Shown here: positions 46,272-57,334 of the stretch, one piece after another
Layout: each line of letters opens with the position of its first letter
Position numbering within the stretch: position 1 is the stretch's first letter
Source: Antilocapra americana
Lineage: Eukaryota > Chordata > Mammalia > Artiodactyla > Antilocapridae
Reading direction: 5' to 3'
Length of the DNA: 64,000 nucleotides
Assembly (NCBI GenBank): GCA_007570785.1
Contig: ML662442.1
Location: forward strand, 28,968,031-29,032,030
Made by a program: the position numbers and the translations under genes
Notes under the pieces: model-generated
The model's database searches: none
Told to the model about the DNA's origin: nothing
Seen by the model: the letters and a program-made list of their open reading frames with translations, nothing else

Positions 46272-48152
46272 ATTCAGTTCAGTTCAGTTTTGTTCAATCA
46301 CTCAGTCGTGTCCGACTCTTTGAAACCCCATGGAACACAGCATGCCAGACCTCCCTGTCCATCACCAACTCCCGGAGTTAACTCAGACTCATGTCCATCG
46401 AGATGGTGATGCCATCTTACCATCTCATCCTCTGCCGTCCTCTTTTCCTCCCACCTTCAATCTTTCCCAGCATCAGAGTCTTTTCAAATGAGTCAGTTCC
46501 TCACATCAGATGGCCAAAGTATTGGAGTTTCAGCTTCAACATCAGTCCTTCCAATGAATATTCAGGTCTGATTTCCTTTAGGATGGACTGTTTGGATCTT
46601 CTTGCAGTCCAAGGGACTCTCAAGAGACTTCTCCAACACCACAGTTCAAAAGCATCAATTCTTCGGCACTCAGCTTTCTTTACAGTCCAACTCTCACATC
46701 CATACATGACCACTGGAAAAACCATAGCCTTGACTAGATGGACGTTTGTTGGCAAAGTAACGTCTCGGCTTTTAAATATGCGGTCTAGGTTGGTCATAAC
46801 TTTTCTTCCAAGGAGTAAGCATCTTTTAGTTTGATGGTCGTAGTCACCATCTTCAGTGATTTGGGGGCCCCAAAATTAAAGTCAGCCACTGATTCCACTG
46901 TTTTCCTATCTATTTGCCATGAAGAGATGGAACCAGATGCCATGATCTTAGTTTGCGGAATGTTGAGCTTTAAGCCAACTTTTTCACTCTCCTCTTTCAA
47001 TTTCATCAAGAGACTCTTGAGTTCTTCTTCACTTTCTGCCATAAGGGTGATGTGATCTGCATATCTGAGTTTATTGGTATTTCTCCTGGCAATCTTGATT
47101 CCAGCTTGTGCTTCCTCCAGCCCAGCATTTCTCATGATGTACTCTGCATATAAGTTAAATAAGCAGAGTGACAATATATAGCCTTGACATACTCCTTTCC
47201 TGATTTGGAACCAGTCTGCTGTTCCATGTCCAGTTCTATCTGTTGCTTCCTGACCTGCATACAGGTTTCTCAAGAGGCAGGTCAGGTGGTCTGGTATGCC
47301 CATCTCTTTCAGAATTTTCCACAGTTTATTGTGATCCACACAGTCAAAGGATTTGGCATAGTCAATAAATCAGAAATAGATGTTTTTTGGAACTCTCTTG
47401 CTTTTTTGATGATCCAGAAAATGTTGGCAATTTGACCTCTGGTTCCTCTGCCTTTTCTAAAACCAGATTGAATATCTGGAAGTTCACGGTTCACATATTA
47501 CTGAAGTCTGGCTTGGAGAATTTTGAGCATCACTTTGCTAGCGTGTGAGATGAGTGCAATTGTGCGGTAGTTTGAGCATTCTCTGGCTTTGCCTTTCTTT
47601 GGGATTAGAATGAAAACTGACCTTTTCCAGTCCTGTGGCCACTGCTGGGTTTTCCATATTTGCTGGCATATTGAGTGCAGCACTTTCACTCAATAGGATT
47701 TGAAATAGTTCAACTGGAATTCCATCACCTCCACTAGCTTTGCTCCTAGTGGTTCTTCCTAAGGCCCACTTGACTTCACATTCCAGGATGTCTGGCTCTA
47801 GGTGAGTGATCACACCATCGTGAATATCTGAGTCATGAAGATCTTTTCTGTGTATTCTTGCCACCTCTTCTTAACATCTTCTGCTTCTGTGAGGTCCATA
47901 CAATTTCTGTCCTTTATCGAGCCCATCTTTGCAAGAAATATTCCCTTTGGTATCTCTAATTTTATGAGAAAGATCTCTAGTCTTTCCCATTCTATTGCTT
48001 TCCTCTATTTCTTTGCACCGATCGCTGAGGAAGACTTTCTTACCTCTCCTTGCTATTCTTTGAAACTCTGCATTCAGACGGGTGTATTGTCCCTTCTTGC
48101 CTTTGCCTTCCGCTTCCCTTCTTTCACAGCTGTCTGTAAGGCCCCCTAGACA
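46272..48152 (-). mobile_element. BovB LINE (RTE clade), about 1.9 kb, antisense
   Basis: The 3' tail at the low end carries a short (TTCAG)n run (about 46274-46288). The element then runs through the whole RT region to the linker after the endonuclease, ending at about 48152 next to an antisense Bov SINE. 5'-truncated; the endonuclease domain is missing. Confidence 0.93.
46501..48149 (-). pseudogene. BovB ORF2 reverse transcriptase remnant, catalytic motif mutated
   Basis: Minus-strand frames give, in order from the high-coordinate end, a basic linker (FLSDRCKEIEESNRMGKTRD), the HLEPDILECEVKWALG block, QQIWKTQQWPQDWKRSVF, an RT palm piece with GIPDHLTCLLRNLYAGQE, and the C-terminal YGCESWTVKKAE block. 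The palm motif reads YADH (codons 47052-47063), not YADD, so the second catalytic Asp is His. Frameshifts split it into at least six frames. Non-functional. Confidence 0.9.
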
Positions 48153-48159
48153 GCTACGC

Positions 48160-48371
48160 ATGCATGCGCAGTCAATTCAGTCACCTCAAACTCTGCAATT
48201 CTGTGCTGGTAGCCCGCCAGGCTCCTCTGTCTGTGGGATTCTCCAGGCAAGCCTACTGGAGTGGGTTGCCTTGCCCTCCGCCTGGGGTTCTTCCTAACAC
48301 AGAGAACACATGTCTCCTGCATCTCTCACAGTGCAGGCAGGTTCTTTACCGCTGAGCCACCAGGGAAGCCC
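48160..48371 (-). mobile_element. Bov-tA SINE, antisense
   Basis: gcagtcaattcagtcacctc, ctactggagtgggttgcctt, ctttaccgctgagccaccag, ending gggaagccc. It abuts the truncated 5' end of the BovB at about 48152. Confidence 0.9.
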
Positions 48372-51239
48372 AACTAGGCCCAATAATTAGGCAGATTTTG
48401 TGATCTTTTTACAGGAAAAACTAGACAGCGGATGCTCTCCTCATTCTGAGTGGTATAGAGACTCCAGCTTCCTGGACCAGCTAGCTCCCAACAGAAAAGT
48501 GAAAAAAGGCAGCACTGAGACAAACATGGTACATTCACTATGACTAAATTCTCCACTCAGATAACTCACTCTTACTTGCCAGAGGTAGAGTGAGCAAAGA
48601 GAGATTCTGGGAGCTGTTTACTAATCAGGCTCTACCACAGTGGAGCTTCATTAGAGATAATGATGTGGGGAAGTCATATTCCCACCTAACAGTGTTTGCA
48701 AGAACATGGTTGAAAAATAACTGCTCCTTACTTTATTGTAATAGACATATCTCAAATAATAGAATAATAGAAGTTCAGTATAAGATAAGATTTTATCCAG
48801 GTCTTTAGTTCAGTAAATGGAGGGGGAAAGTTGTGCATACAACAGAAAAGATGAGCTACAGGCCAGATTTTTTAAAACTTCAGAAAATTATATTTATCTC
48901 TGGACAATTAAATCTCTTAGCTACCACTAATTCTTCCTGAAACCATGAATTTTAGAATTCAGTTTAAGGAGAATCATCATTCTATGGACTGGATCATAAG
49001 AGCAACCAACGCTCATCTGATCTAGGGGGGGAAAAAACACTGATAGAATTATGTCCTGACCTTTCCCTAATAAGTTCAACAAGTTATGATTTTTAAGACC
49101 ACCGGGAGTCAACTGTGAGCAAGAGAAAGAACACTGATTAGTCACAAAGTCCTTTACTCAAGCTTTAAAATTGTCATTCCTTTGCACTATTGCACTGAAT
49201 ATATCTGGATCATTTTTTTTTTTCCATCTAAAGTGCAAGAGCTGAACAAAGCAATTTTCGAGGGGTCTTTCAGTTGTAAAGTTTCATACTCTACTTCTAA
49301 TGTTATTGAATTATTTCTAATGTTATTAACTATCCTCAATATTTGAACCAAGTTGAAACCATATTGAAATATCTTGTTTTCTTCTCTATTTCTCTCTATT
49401 TTCCCAGACTCCTATACTAGATCCCATACTAGATATACCTCCTGCACTAGATACTATATCCAATATGCAATAACAACACAGATGAGTGATTTCCTGGGTA
49501 ATGATCTCTTAATGTTTTCCCCAGTGGTGAATACTTAACCTTTCTTCAACACATATTTGTGAAATAACACACTCTTCCTTAACAATGGCCCTGTTTACAG
49601 AGCAGTGAATGTCAGTGTTGAAAATGTGCACCCAAATAAGCACAAGCCTCAGTCATGCCATTGTCTAAGAAATTGCTCAAGTGAGGGATCAATAGAAATG
49701 TGTTGCCAATACATAAGCTGGTTGTTGAAACTAAATAAGCATTTAGAAATAGGTATTGAATAAATACAAGCATGACTATTAAATCATTCCTGTTACATTG
49801 CAAGATGGCTTGACAATAAGGATTTACCGTCTCCAAATATTTGAAAAGCATAAACTGATTAAAAAGAATATAAAGTGCAAGTGAAATAAGCAAGAAAGTA
49901 AGCAACACATAATCTTAGAAGTTTAGGAATCACAACATTTGGAAATTTCCATGAGGTTTATTAGCATTTCTATTGACATTATTCAGAAAATATAGACATG
50001 GACTTCTCAAATAATATACTATCAGTGCTAGAACCAGTTTTTCTATTTCCATAAAAGGAAGTCACCTCCTTTCAAATATTCTCCTTGCAGAACTTTGGAG
50101 CCTGACCCTGGAATACTTAACTTTCTCTCCACCAAGGTTTCTCCAACTTGGTCTTTTATCAATGATTACATTATACTCTATAGTCCTGTTAAATCATTCT
50201 CTTTTGATTTTCTTTTTTTCACACGATACAAACTTAAGGAAATATTTATACTCCACGTCTATAAAATTAAGATTTTGTATTAGAACAGTATTTTATATTC
50301 ACTTGATAAAGCTTAAAAGAGAGTTTATAGGATTTTTTAAAAAAAGAGTCTTATTAATTAGCCTGGGCTCTCACACTCACAAATTATTCTGGGTCTTAAT
50401 GTAGGCAGATAGAACATCCTCACAATTACAGTACATCTTGTTAGTATCTCACTTGGCTAAGTTGCTGCTGCTCACTGATTTCAAACATCCCCATGTGGAG
50501 ATGCTGGTAAGTACGAGAAGAGCTGATCAAGTGCTAGAAGCCTGGAAGATCAATGAACTCTATCTGTAGTGCTGAGTAAGTCTATTTTCTCTCTCTCCAG
50601 CACCAGAAACTGGATGGAGAAGCTTACTAATGAGGACCTAGTCCCTTCAAGTGATTGAAAACAAGGCAATGACTAAAGGAGTTCTACTTGGTGCAATTTG
50701 AAAAGAATACTGATGATCATGGAATGCTTGGTTGCCCTCTTTCCCCTCTAACACAAAAATTCTTCCCTCTTTACTGCTAATGCTACTTAGAATGTGGACT
50801 TTATAGTGAGTGAAATGGTACAGATACAAAGAACAGTTACTCTCATCAGCTAATTAGAACACTTTGGCAATTAATATTATATGTAATGGTGCAGATGTCC
50901 AAAAATGTAATACTTTTAAAATAGTTTAATAGGCCTTTAATGAAAGCCAGATAAGCTAGAGATCTCACACTGCAGCATCAATTGAATTTTAATTAGAAAA
51001 AAAAAAAAAAGCAGAGTTGGCCTCTTAATAGATTTGGCCAGTTCATAGAAAATGTTGCTGAAGTCATCCTAAATTTATTATAATAAAATGGGACTGAATG
51101 AGTCAGCAAATTTGTCATCCCTGAGAACTATATCCCTGTCATGATTTGGAAAAGGAGCTAAGAGTCATGAAACACTCCCTAGAGGAAGGAATTCTTTTCC
51201 AGAATTTCAATTCTTCATTTTGAGACTTCTCAAACTTGT
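48372..51239. other. Unassigned; includes a conserved-looking stretch
   Basis: No family assigned over about 2.9 kb. 48.4-48.8 kb has mixed composition and may be old LTR. About 50880-51120 is repeat-free and holds an A-homopolymer (51000-51011) and a MAF/AP-1-like site, tgagtcagca, at 51099-51108. A small 20-base-period duplication (ttctaatgttatt) is near 49297-49330. Confidence 0.4.
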
Positions 51240-51432
51240 GTTAAGAATCAACAAAGACCTACTGTATAGCAAATGGAACTCTGCTCAATGTTATATGGCA
51301 GTCTGGATGGGAGGGGAGTTTGGGGGACAATGGATACTTGTATGTGTATAACTGAGTCCTTTTCCTGTCCACCTGAAACTATCACAACACTGTTAATCAG
51401 CTATACCCCAATACAAAATGAAAAGTTAAACA
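51240..51432 (+). mobile_element. L1 3' UTR end, sense
   Basis: aaagacctactgtatagcaa, gggaggggagtttgggggac, cacctgaaactatcacaaca and ttaatcagctataccccaat. 5'-truncated remnant with a G-rich tract. Confidence 0.85.
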
Positions 51433-51659
51433 AAAAGGAACAGTTTGGTGGATATTATAATACTAACACTGAAGTAAAATAAAAGTTTCAGTAATTCTTT
51501 GGGCTGATCTTCTATAGGAAAATGTGCCTTTCTATAGCTCAGCCTTAACCTCAAGATTCTAGTAAATTAAATATGACAGCATGTTTAATCTTTTGGTCAA
51601 TCTGGATGAATTTGGAACTTCTATACTAAGTATGATATTAATTCCCCATATATATATAG

Positions 51660-51765
51660 GATGCTATCAGTTAGCTTAGGCTGGGTTATATGTAATAACA
51701 AACCATCTCAAATTCTTAATCGCTTACAGCAACAGAAGTTTTATTTTATTGTGTTTTTCCTCTTA
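51660..51765 (-). repeat. Possible MaLR/LTR-type fragment
   Basis: cagttagcttaggctgggtt, taataacaaaccatctcaaa, tacagcaacagaagttttat resemble the antisense opening of old LTRs. Weak. Confidence 0.35.
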
Positions 51766-52394
51766 TTCATACCACATGGTTCTGCTCAATGTTATCATCT
51801 CAACAACGCTAAGGCTGATAGAGTAAACTTCATCTAAGTTTATGAGCATTGCCCATCTCATAGTGATCACACTCTGTCTTAACATTTTCACTAAAAGTGA
51901 CAAACATTATTTTTGTTCACATTTACTTGGCCAAACAAAACAAGTCATATTGCAGTCTAACATTGATAGAATTCAAATATATAATCCTCCCATAGGAAGA
52001 TATATGATAAGAAAGGACATTGCAAGGAAAGCAGAAAAAAAGGAAAAAGTTAAACCACAGTACGAGGTTTAACAGTCTGCTCTGTTATTTACAAACATTT
52101 AACATCCTCTTTGCCATGTATAAAATATAATTTCCAAATGATCTCCAAAAGGAATCCAAAGGCCCCATCATATCATCAAGGCATGAGACTCACAGTCTCA
52201 TGAGAGTTTCAACACTAGGTTCACATGTGGATCCTCTTGATCCAAAGACCCAGACAGAACCAAAGAACCAATTTGTCAGCCCTCCCTATGCAACCCTGCG
52301 TCATAATAATCACACCAACTCAGGAACAGGAAAAATGGTGTACTAGGGGTCAGGAGGCCATAGTAATTCTAAAATCCTGCTGACAGGCAATGTA
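51766..52394. other. Unassigned sequence
   Basis: Nothing recognised. Confidence 0.5.
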
Positions 52395-52641
52395 AGGGCC
52401 TTACTGTGAAGGTAGGAATTATGGACTTAAACTTTGTGTACCCTCAAAATTCTTATGTTGAAGTTCTAACCTTCCAGTGTGGCTATATTTGGAGATAGGA
52501 CCTCTAAGGAAATAAACAAGGCTAAATAACGTGATAAGATTAGGACCTTGATCAAATATGATAAGAATCCTTACAAGAAGAGACATCAATGAGCTTACTC
52601 TCTCTTTTCACACCAAAGAAAGACTATGTGATTATACATTT
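52395..52641 (+). repeat. MaLR-type LTR, left part (split by L1)
   Basis: accctcaaaattcttatgtt, gaagttctaaccttccagtg, tatatttggagataggacct, ataagattaggaccttgatc and agaatccttacaagaagaga follow an old MLT-like LTR. It is interrupted at 52642 and resumes at 53064. Confidence 0.7.
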
Positions 52642-53074
52642 AAAAGGCAGCTATACAGTATACTAATGCATATATATGGAATTTAGAAAGATGGTAACAA
52701 TAACCCTGTATGCGAGACAGCAAAAGAGACACAGATGTATAGAACAGTCTTTTGGACTCTATGGGAGAGGGCAAGGGTGGGATGATATGGGAGAATGGCA
52801 CTGAGACATGTAAATTATCATATGTGAAATCAATCGCCAGCCCAGGTTTCATGCTTGATACATGGAGCTCAGGGCTGGTGCACCTGGATGACCCAGAGAG
52901 ATGGAATCGGGAGGGAGGTGGGAGGGGGGTTCTGGAAGGGGAACACATGTATACCCATGGCAGATTCATGTCAATGTATGGTAAAACCAACATGATAATG
53001 TAAATTTAAAAAATTAATTAATTAAAAATAAATAAAGAGGAAAAAAAGAAAAAAAAAAGGCAGAAAAGGCAGCT
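52642..53074 (+). mobile_element. Young L1 3' UTR insertion with 11-bp TSD
   Basis: A perfect direct repeat, aaaaggcagct, at 52642-52652 and 53064-53074 bounds the insert. Inside: tactaatgcatatatatgga, cgagacagcaaaagagacac, gggatgatatgggagaatgg, a G-rich tract (52909-52929), acacatgtatacccatggca and an A-rich tail. About 411 bp, 5'-truncated, sense. The 83-codon frame inside is 3' UTR, not a gene. Confidence 0.94.
52909..52929 (+). other. G-quadruplex-forming motif in L1 3' UTR
   Basis: Same G-run arrangement as at 31563-31583, in an independent L1 copy. Confidence 0.85.
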
Positions 53075-53228
53075 GTCTTCAAGCCAGGAAGAGTCCTCAC
53101 TCAAAATAACCATGCTGGCACCCTGATCTCAGACTTTCACCCTCCACAACTCTAAGAAAATAAACTTCTGTCGTTTAAGCCATCAATCTGCAGTATTTTT
53201 TTTTACAGCAACCCCAGGAGACCAATAC
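53075..53228 (+). repeat. MaLR-type LTR, right part
   Basis: Continues the LTR: gtcttcaagccaggaagagt, accctgatctcagactttca, aaaataaacttctgtcgttt with its LTR polyadenylation signal, then caaccccaggagaccaatac at the end. Confidence 0.72.
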
Positions 53229-53700
53229 TATAGAGTCTGTTTCTTGATTAAGCCATGTTTCTGCCTGAAGGAATAGCTTTTTATCCCATTGTTATCAATA
53301 GCCTTTGGCTCAATCCTCTGGAAAGAATTTTTTCGTCATCTCCCTTGACTTCTTTAGGAAGACATTAGACCAATGACCTTTTTGGAATCTGAGAAAATTT
53401 GACATCCTGTTTTCTACCCATAAAAGATTGGATGCCTAAGAGTCATGTTAAGTGTTGCAAATTGAGTCTAGTGAATTTTGGGGTCACACTAGTTTATAAA
53501 ACATAGTTTCTTCTTTACTTGACTGAAACCAGAACCATGTGTCCAGAACTACAATACAGCAATTTCTTTGAAACATTTCTCCACTTTAGTTCAGGTTTGT
53601 CAAGCTTCCAGGAGACCATGATCTTAGTCTCATCTTCCTAGGAAATTTTATCCAGTTGAAAGAATTTAGTGGCTACTATCGTAGTCAACTGAAGATTTTA
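53229..53700. other. Unassigned sequence
   Basis: Nothing recognised. Confidence 0.5.
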
Positions 53701-53735
53701 CAGATTCTTTACCTTCTGAGCCACTAGGGAAGCCC
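53701..53735 (-). mobile_element. Bov SINE head scrap, antisense
   Basis: Only the tRNA-derived head end remains (accttctgagccactaggga, agccc). Confidence 0.75.
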
Positions 53736-53829
53736 AACAATGAGATAAATAACCACACTATTGCTTTTACTCAAACCATTTTTTCTGTTTTAATTAGTTC
53801 ATGTTGCTACCAGATGTTCACAGTTTTAT

Positions 53830-53975
53830 CTTCTAATGGTTGTCTTAGTCACTCAGTCACGTCTGACTCTTTGTGAGTGTATGGACTGAAGCCTGCCAGG
53901 CTTCTCTGTCCATAGGGATTCTCCAGGCAAGAATACTGGAGTGGGTTGCCATTTCCTTCTCCACTTCTAATGGTT
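53830..53975 (-). mobile_element. Monomeric Bov-A insertion with 12-bp TSD
   Basis: Body 53842-53963, about 122 bp, antisense, ending in ccatttccttctcc with no tRNA-derived head. It is flanked by a perfect repeat, cttctaatggtt, at 53830-53841 and 53964-53975. It has the same 5' end as the copy at 10757-10879. The right TSD copy touches the start of the next BovB. Confidence 0.9.
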
Positions 53976-56176
53976 CAGTTCAGTTCACACTCAGTCATGT
54001 CTGACTCTTTGCGACCCCATGAAGCGCAGCACACCAGGCCTCCCTGTCCACCGAAACCAATGGCCATCGAGTCGATGATGCCATCCAGGCATCTCATCCT
54101 CTGTCATCCCTTCTCCTCCTGCCCTCAATCTTTCCCAGCATCAAGGTCTTTTCTAATGAGTCAGCTCTTCACATCATGTGTCAAAGTACTGGAGTTTCAG
54201 CTTCAACATCAGCCTTCCAATGAACACCCAGGGCTGATCTCTTTTAGGAGGGACTGGTTGGATCTCCTTGCAGTCCAAGGGACTCTCAAGAGTCTTCTTC
54301 AACACCACCGTTCAAAAGCATCAATTCTTTGGCACTCAGCTTTCTTTATATTCCAACTCACATCCATACACAACCACTGGAAAAACATAGCCTTGACTAG
54401 ACGGACCTTTGTTGGCAAAGTAATGTCTGCTTTTTAACATGCTATCTAGGTTGGTCATAACTTTCCCTCCAAGGAGTAAGCGTCTTTTAATTTCATGGCT
54501 GCAATCACCATCTGCAGTGATTTTGGAGCCCAGAAAAATAAAGTCAGCCACTGTTCTCCATCTATCTGCTATGAAGTGATGGGACCAGATGCTATAACCT
54601 TAGTTTTCTGAATGTTGAGCTTTAAGCCAACATTTTCACTCTCCTCTTTCAATTTCATCGAGAGGCTCTTTAGTACTTCTTCACCTTCTGCCATAAGGGT
54701 GGTGTCATCTGCATATCTGAGGTTTTTGATATTTCTCCCGGCAATCTGGATTCCAGCTTGTGCTTCTTCCAGCCCAGCATTTCTCATGATGTACTTTGCA
54801 TATAAGTTAAATAAGCAGAGTGACAATATACAGCCTTGACGTACTCCTTTTCCTATTTGGAACCAGTCTGTTGTTCCATGTCCATTTCTAACTGTTGCTT
54901 CCTGACCTGCATACAGGTTTCTCAAGAGGCAGGTCAGGTGGTCTGGCATGCCCATCTCTTTCAGAATTTTCCAGTTTATTGTGATCCACACAGTCAAAGG
55001 CTTTGGCATAGTCAATAAATCAGAAATAGATGTTTTTTGGAACTCTCTTGCTTTTTGATGACCCAGCAAATGTTGGCAATTTGATCTCTGGTTCCTCTGC
55101 CTTTTCTAAAACCAGCTTGAACATCTGGAAGTTCACGGTTCATGTATTGCTGAAGCCTGGCTTGGAGAATCTTAAGCATTACTTTACTAGTGTGTGAGAT
55201 GAGTGCAATTGTGTGGTAGTTTGAGCATTCTCTGGCATCACCTTTCTTTGAGATTGGAATGAAAACTGACCTTTTCCAGTCCTGTGGCCACTGATGAGTT
55301 TTCCATATTTGCTGGCATATATTGAGTGCAGCACTTTGACAGCATCATCTTTTAGGATTTGAAATAGCACAGCTAGAATTCCATCACCTCCATTAGCTTT
55401 GCTCATAGTGATGCTTCCTAAAGCCCACTTGACTTCACATTCTAGAATGCCTGGCTCTAGATGAGTGATCACACCATTGTGATTATCTGGTTGTGAAGAT
55501 CTTTTTTTTACAGTTCTTCTGTGTATTCTTTCAGCCTCTTCTTAATATCTTCTGCTTCTGTTAGGTCCATACCATTTCTGTCCTTTATCGAGCCCATCTT
55601 TGCATGAAATGTTCCCTTGGTATCTTTAATTTTCTTGAAAAGATCTCTAGTCTTTCCCATTCTGTTGTTTTCCTCTATTTCTTTGCTTTGGTCACTGAGA
55701 AAGCCTTTCTTATCTCTACTATTCTTTGAAACTCTGCATTTCAAATGGGTATATCTTTCCTTTTCTCCTATGCTTTCTCCTTCCCATCTTTTCACCGCTA
55801 TTTGTAAGTCCTCCTCAGACAGCCATTTTGCTTTTTTGCATTTCTTTTCTTTGCAAATGGTCTTGATTCCTGTACAATGTCACCTCCGTCTATAGTTTTC
55901 AGGCATTCTATCAGATCTAGTCCTTTAAATCTATTTCTCACTTCCACTGTATAGTCATAAGGGATTTGATTTAGGTCATACCTGAATGGTCTAGTGGTTT
56001 TCTCCACTTTCAGTCTGAATTTGACAATAAGGAGTTGATGATCTGAGCCAGAGTCAACTCCCAGTCTTGTTTTTGCTGACTGTATAGAGCTTCTCCATCT
56101 TTGGCTGCAAAGAATATAGTCAATCTGATTTCGGTGTCGACAATCTGGTGATATCCATGTGTTGGATCCTGTTTAA
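53972..56176 (-). mobile_element. BovB LINE (RTE clade), about 2.2 kb, antisense; longest copy
   Basis: The tail (ggttcagttcagttcacact) is at the low end. It extends through the full RT and into the C-terminal part of the AP-type endonuclease, ending at about 56165-56176 (atatccatgtgttggatcct). The other copies here stop before the endonuclease. Known full-length BovB is about 3 kb, so the 5' third is missing. Confidence 0.94.
54336..56163 (-). pseudogene. BovB ORF2 endonuclease C-terminus and RT remnant
   Basis: From the high-coordinate end: RHRNQIDYILCSQRWRSS, then GSDH (SDH codons at 56038-56046), the endonuclease-end motif; then the linker with MEKTTRPFRYDLNQIPYDYT and the RT with GKGVRQGCILSLCLFNLY and YADD (codons 54704-54715). 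Both active-site motifs are intact, but frameshifts near 55.5, 55.2 and 54.55 kb and small deletions break the frame. Best preserved, still non-functional. Confidence 0.92.
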
Positions 56177-56539
56177 TACTACATATGGGCTACTCTTGGT
56201 TATGTTCAACAATGTATTATAGAAAAGAGATGAACTCCAAAGAAAGCAGCTGGTTTGCAAGCAAAAATGAAAGAGAATAGAGTTAGGGAAAAGAAATCAA
56301 AAACTTTCAATTAAAATATATCAGTTCTGCTCATATTTCATTGGCCAAAGCAAAACACATACCCAATTAGATATCAGCAGAAAAGGGGAAGTATAAATGC
56401 TTCTATAGGGAGGGACAGTGAAAATTTTGAACAGTAATATAGTTTATCACAACACTTTACAGTATCTGCATAAAATTTTCATTGTGTCCATATCATTCCT
56501 GTAAAATAGGTAGGAAAAAAATAGACAGTGTTATTAGCT
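56177..56539. other. Unassigned; shares a segment with 45.46 kb
   Basis: Stretch at about 56225-56300 (agatgaactccaaagaaagc, gaaagagaatagagttaggg) resembles the purine-rich segment at 45455-45500. Confidence 0.35.
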
Positions 56540-56665
56540 TCATTCTCCAGAGTATGAACTGGAAGCTTAGGGGTATCTAAATCCTAACTTAAGATCACTG
56601 AGTTAAGATGAAAATGTTGACCTAGAACCCCAGATTCCAGACTTTCAGTACAACACTCTTTCTAC
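56540..56665 (-). repeat. MIR SINE fragment, antisense
   Basis: Degraded antisense MIR: ttcattctccagagtatgaa, aagatcactgagttaagatg, accccagattccagactttc. Confidence 0.5.
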
Positions 56666-56759
56666 TACTTTCAGCTGGTACTCATGAGATACAAAAGTTA
56701 CATGATATGTGTATGCAAACACAAGTGCCCTAGGAGACAAGGAGGTTAGGAACAATGTT

Positions 56760-56910
56760 TGGATACCAAAGAACTCTGGGTGTCTGACCCAGCTCTCTTA
56801 TTTACTAATTGTATGAGATTCAGCAAGTCATTCAACTCCTCTGTGATTCAGTTTCCTCATCTATAAACAAAAAATTGTTTTATCTAAAAGTGTCAAATGC
56901 AGAGTCGCAT
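56760..56910 (+). repeat. MIR SINE, sense
   Basis: gggtgtctgacccagctctc, ttatttactaattgtatgag, tcctctgtgattcagtttcc, tcatctataaa: well-ordered MIR core. Confidence 0.8.
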
Positions 56911-57144
56911 ATACTAGTTTAACACATAAGTCTGGCACTGCATTTAAAATCAGATCCAGAATATAGAGAAGATGAAAGCAAGTGAGAGGAAAGTACAATG
57001 GAGGCATATTTGCCTGGACATCCCCCCATAGATTATGTTCCTATTTCTCTCTATAGAAAATGATATTGTTTTAAAAAGATAAGCACATAAGCTATGCAGT
57101 TGAATAATATATGCACTTAATATGAAGCATCAAAATGATCATTT

Positions 57145-57334
57145 AAAATTCCTAACCCTGGGACTTCCCTGGTGGTCCAGTGGTTAAGACTCCACATTCT
57201 CAATGTAGGGGACACAGGTTTAATCTTGGATCAGGGAACTAAACACCACATGCTTCAACAAAGGTCAAAGATTCTACATACCGCAACTAAGACCTAGTGT
57301 AGCCAAATAAATAAATAAAATAAAATTTATAACC
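57145..57334 (+). mobile_element. CHR-type SINE, sense, with degraded TSD
   Basis: ggacttccctggtggtccag then tggttaagactccacattct, aggtttaatcttggatcagg, caactaagacctagtgtagc and an (AAAT)n tail. Near full length. A 13-base flank pair (aaaattcctaacc at 57145-57157, aaaatttataacc at 57322-57334) matches at 11 of 13 positions, consistent with an old TSD. Confidence 0.85.

Noticed and set aside
48372..48800. Endogenous retroviral LTR at 48.4-48.8 kb
   Set aside because: Composition is suggestive, but I could not find paired termini, a TSD or retroviral motifs, so it is left unassigned.
52752..53003. 83-codon plus frame and 117-codon minus frame
   Set aside because: Both lie within the 3' UTR of the inserted L1, bounded by its TSD.
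53946..54437. 163-codon plus-strand frame
   Set aside because: It is the antisense of BovB RT. The same antisense frame recurs at 46391-46834 and 21543-21908, so it is a sequence property of the element.
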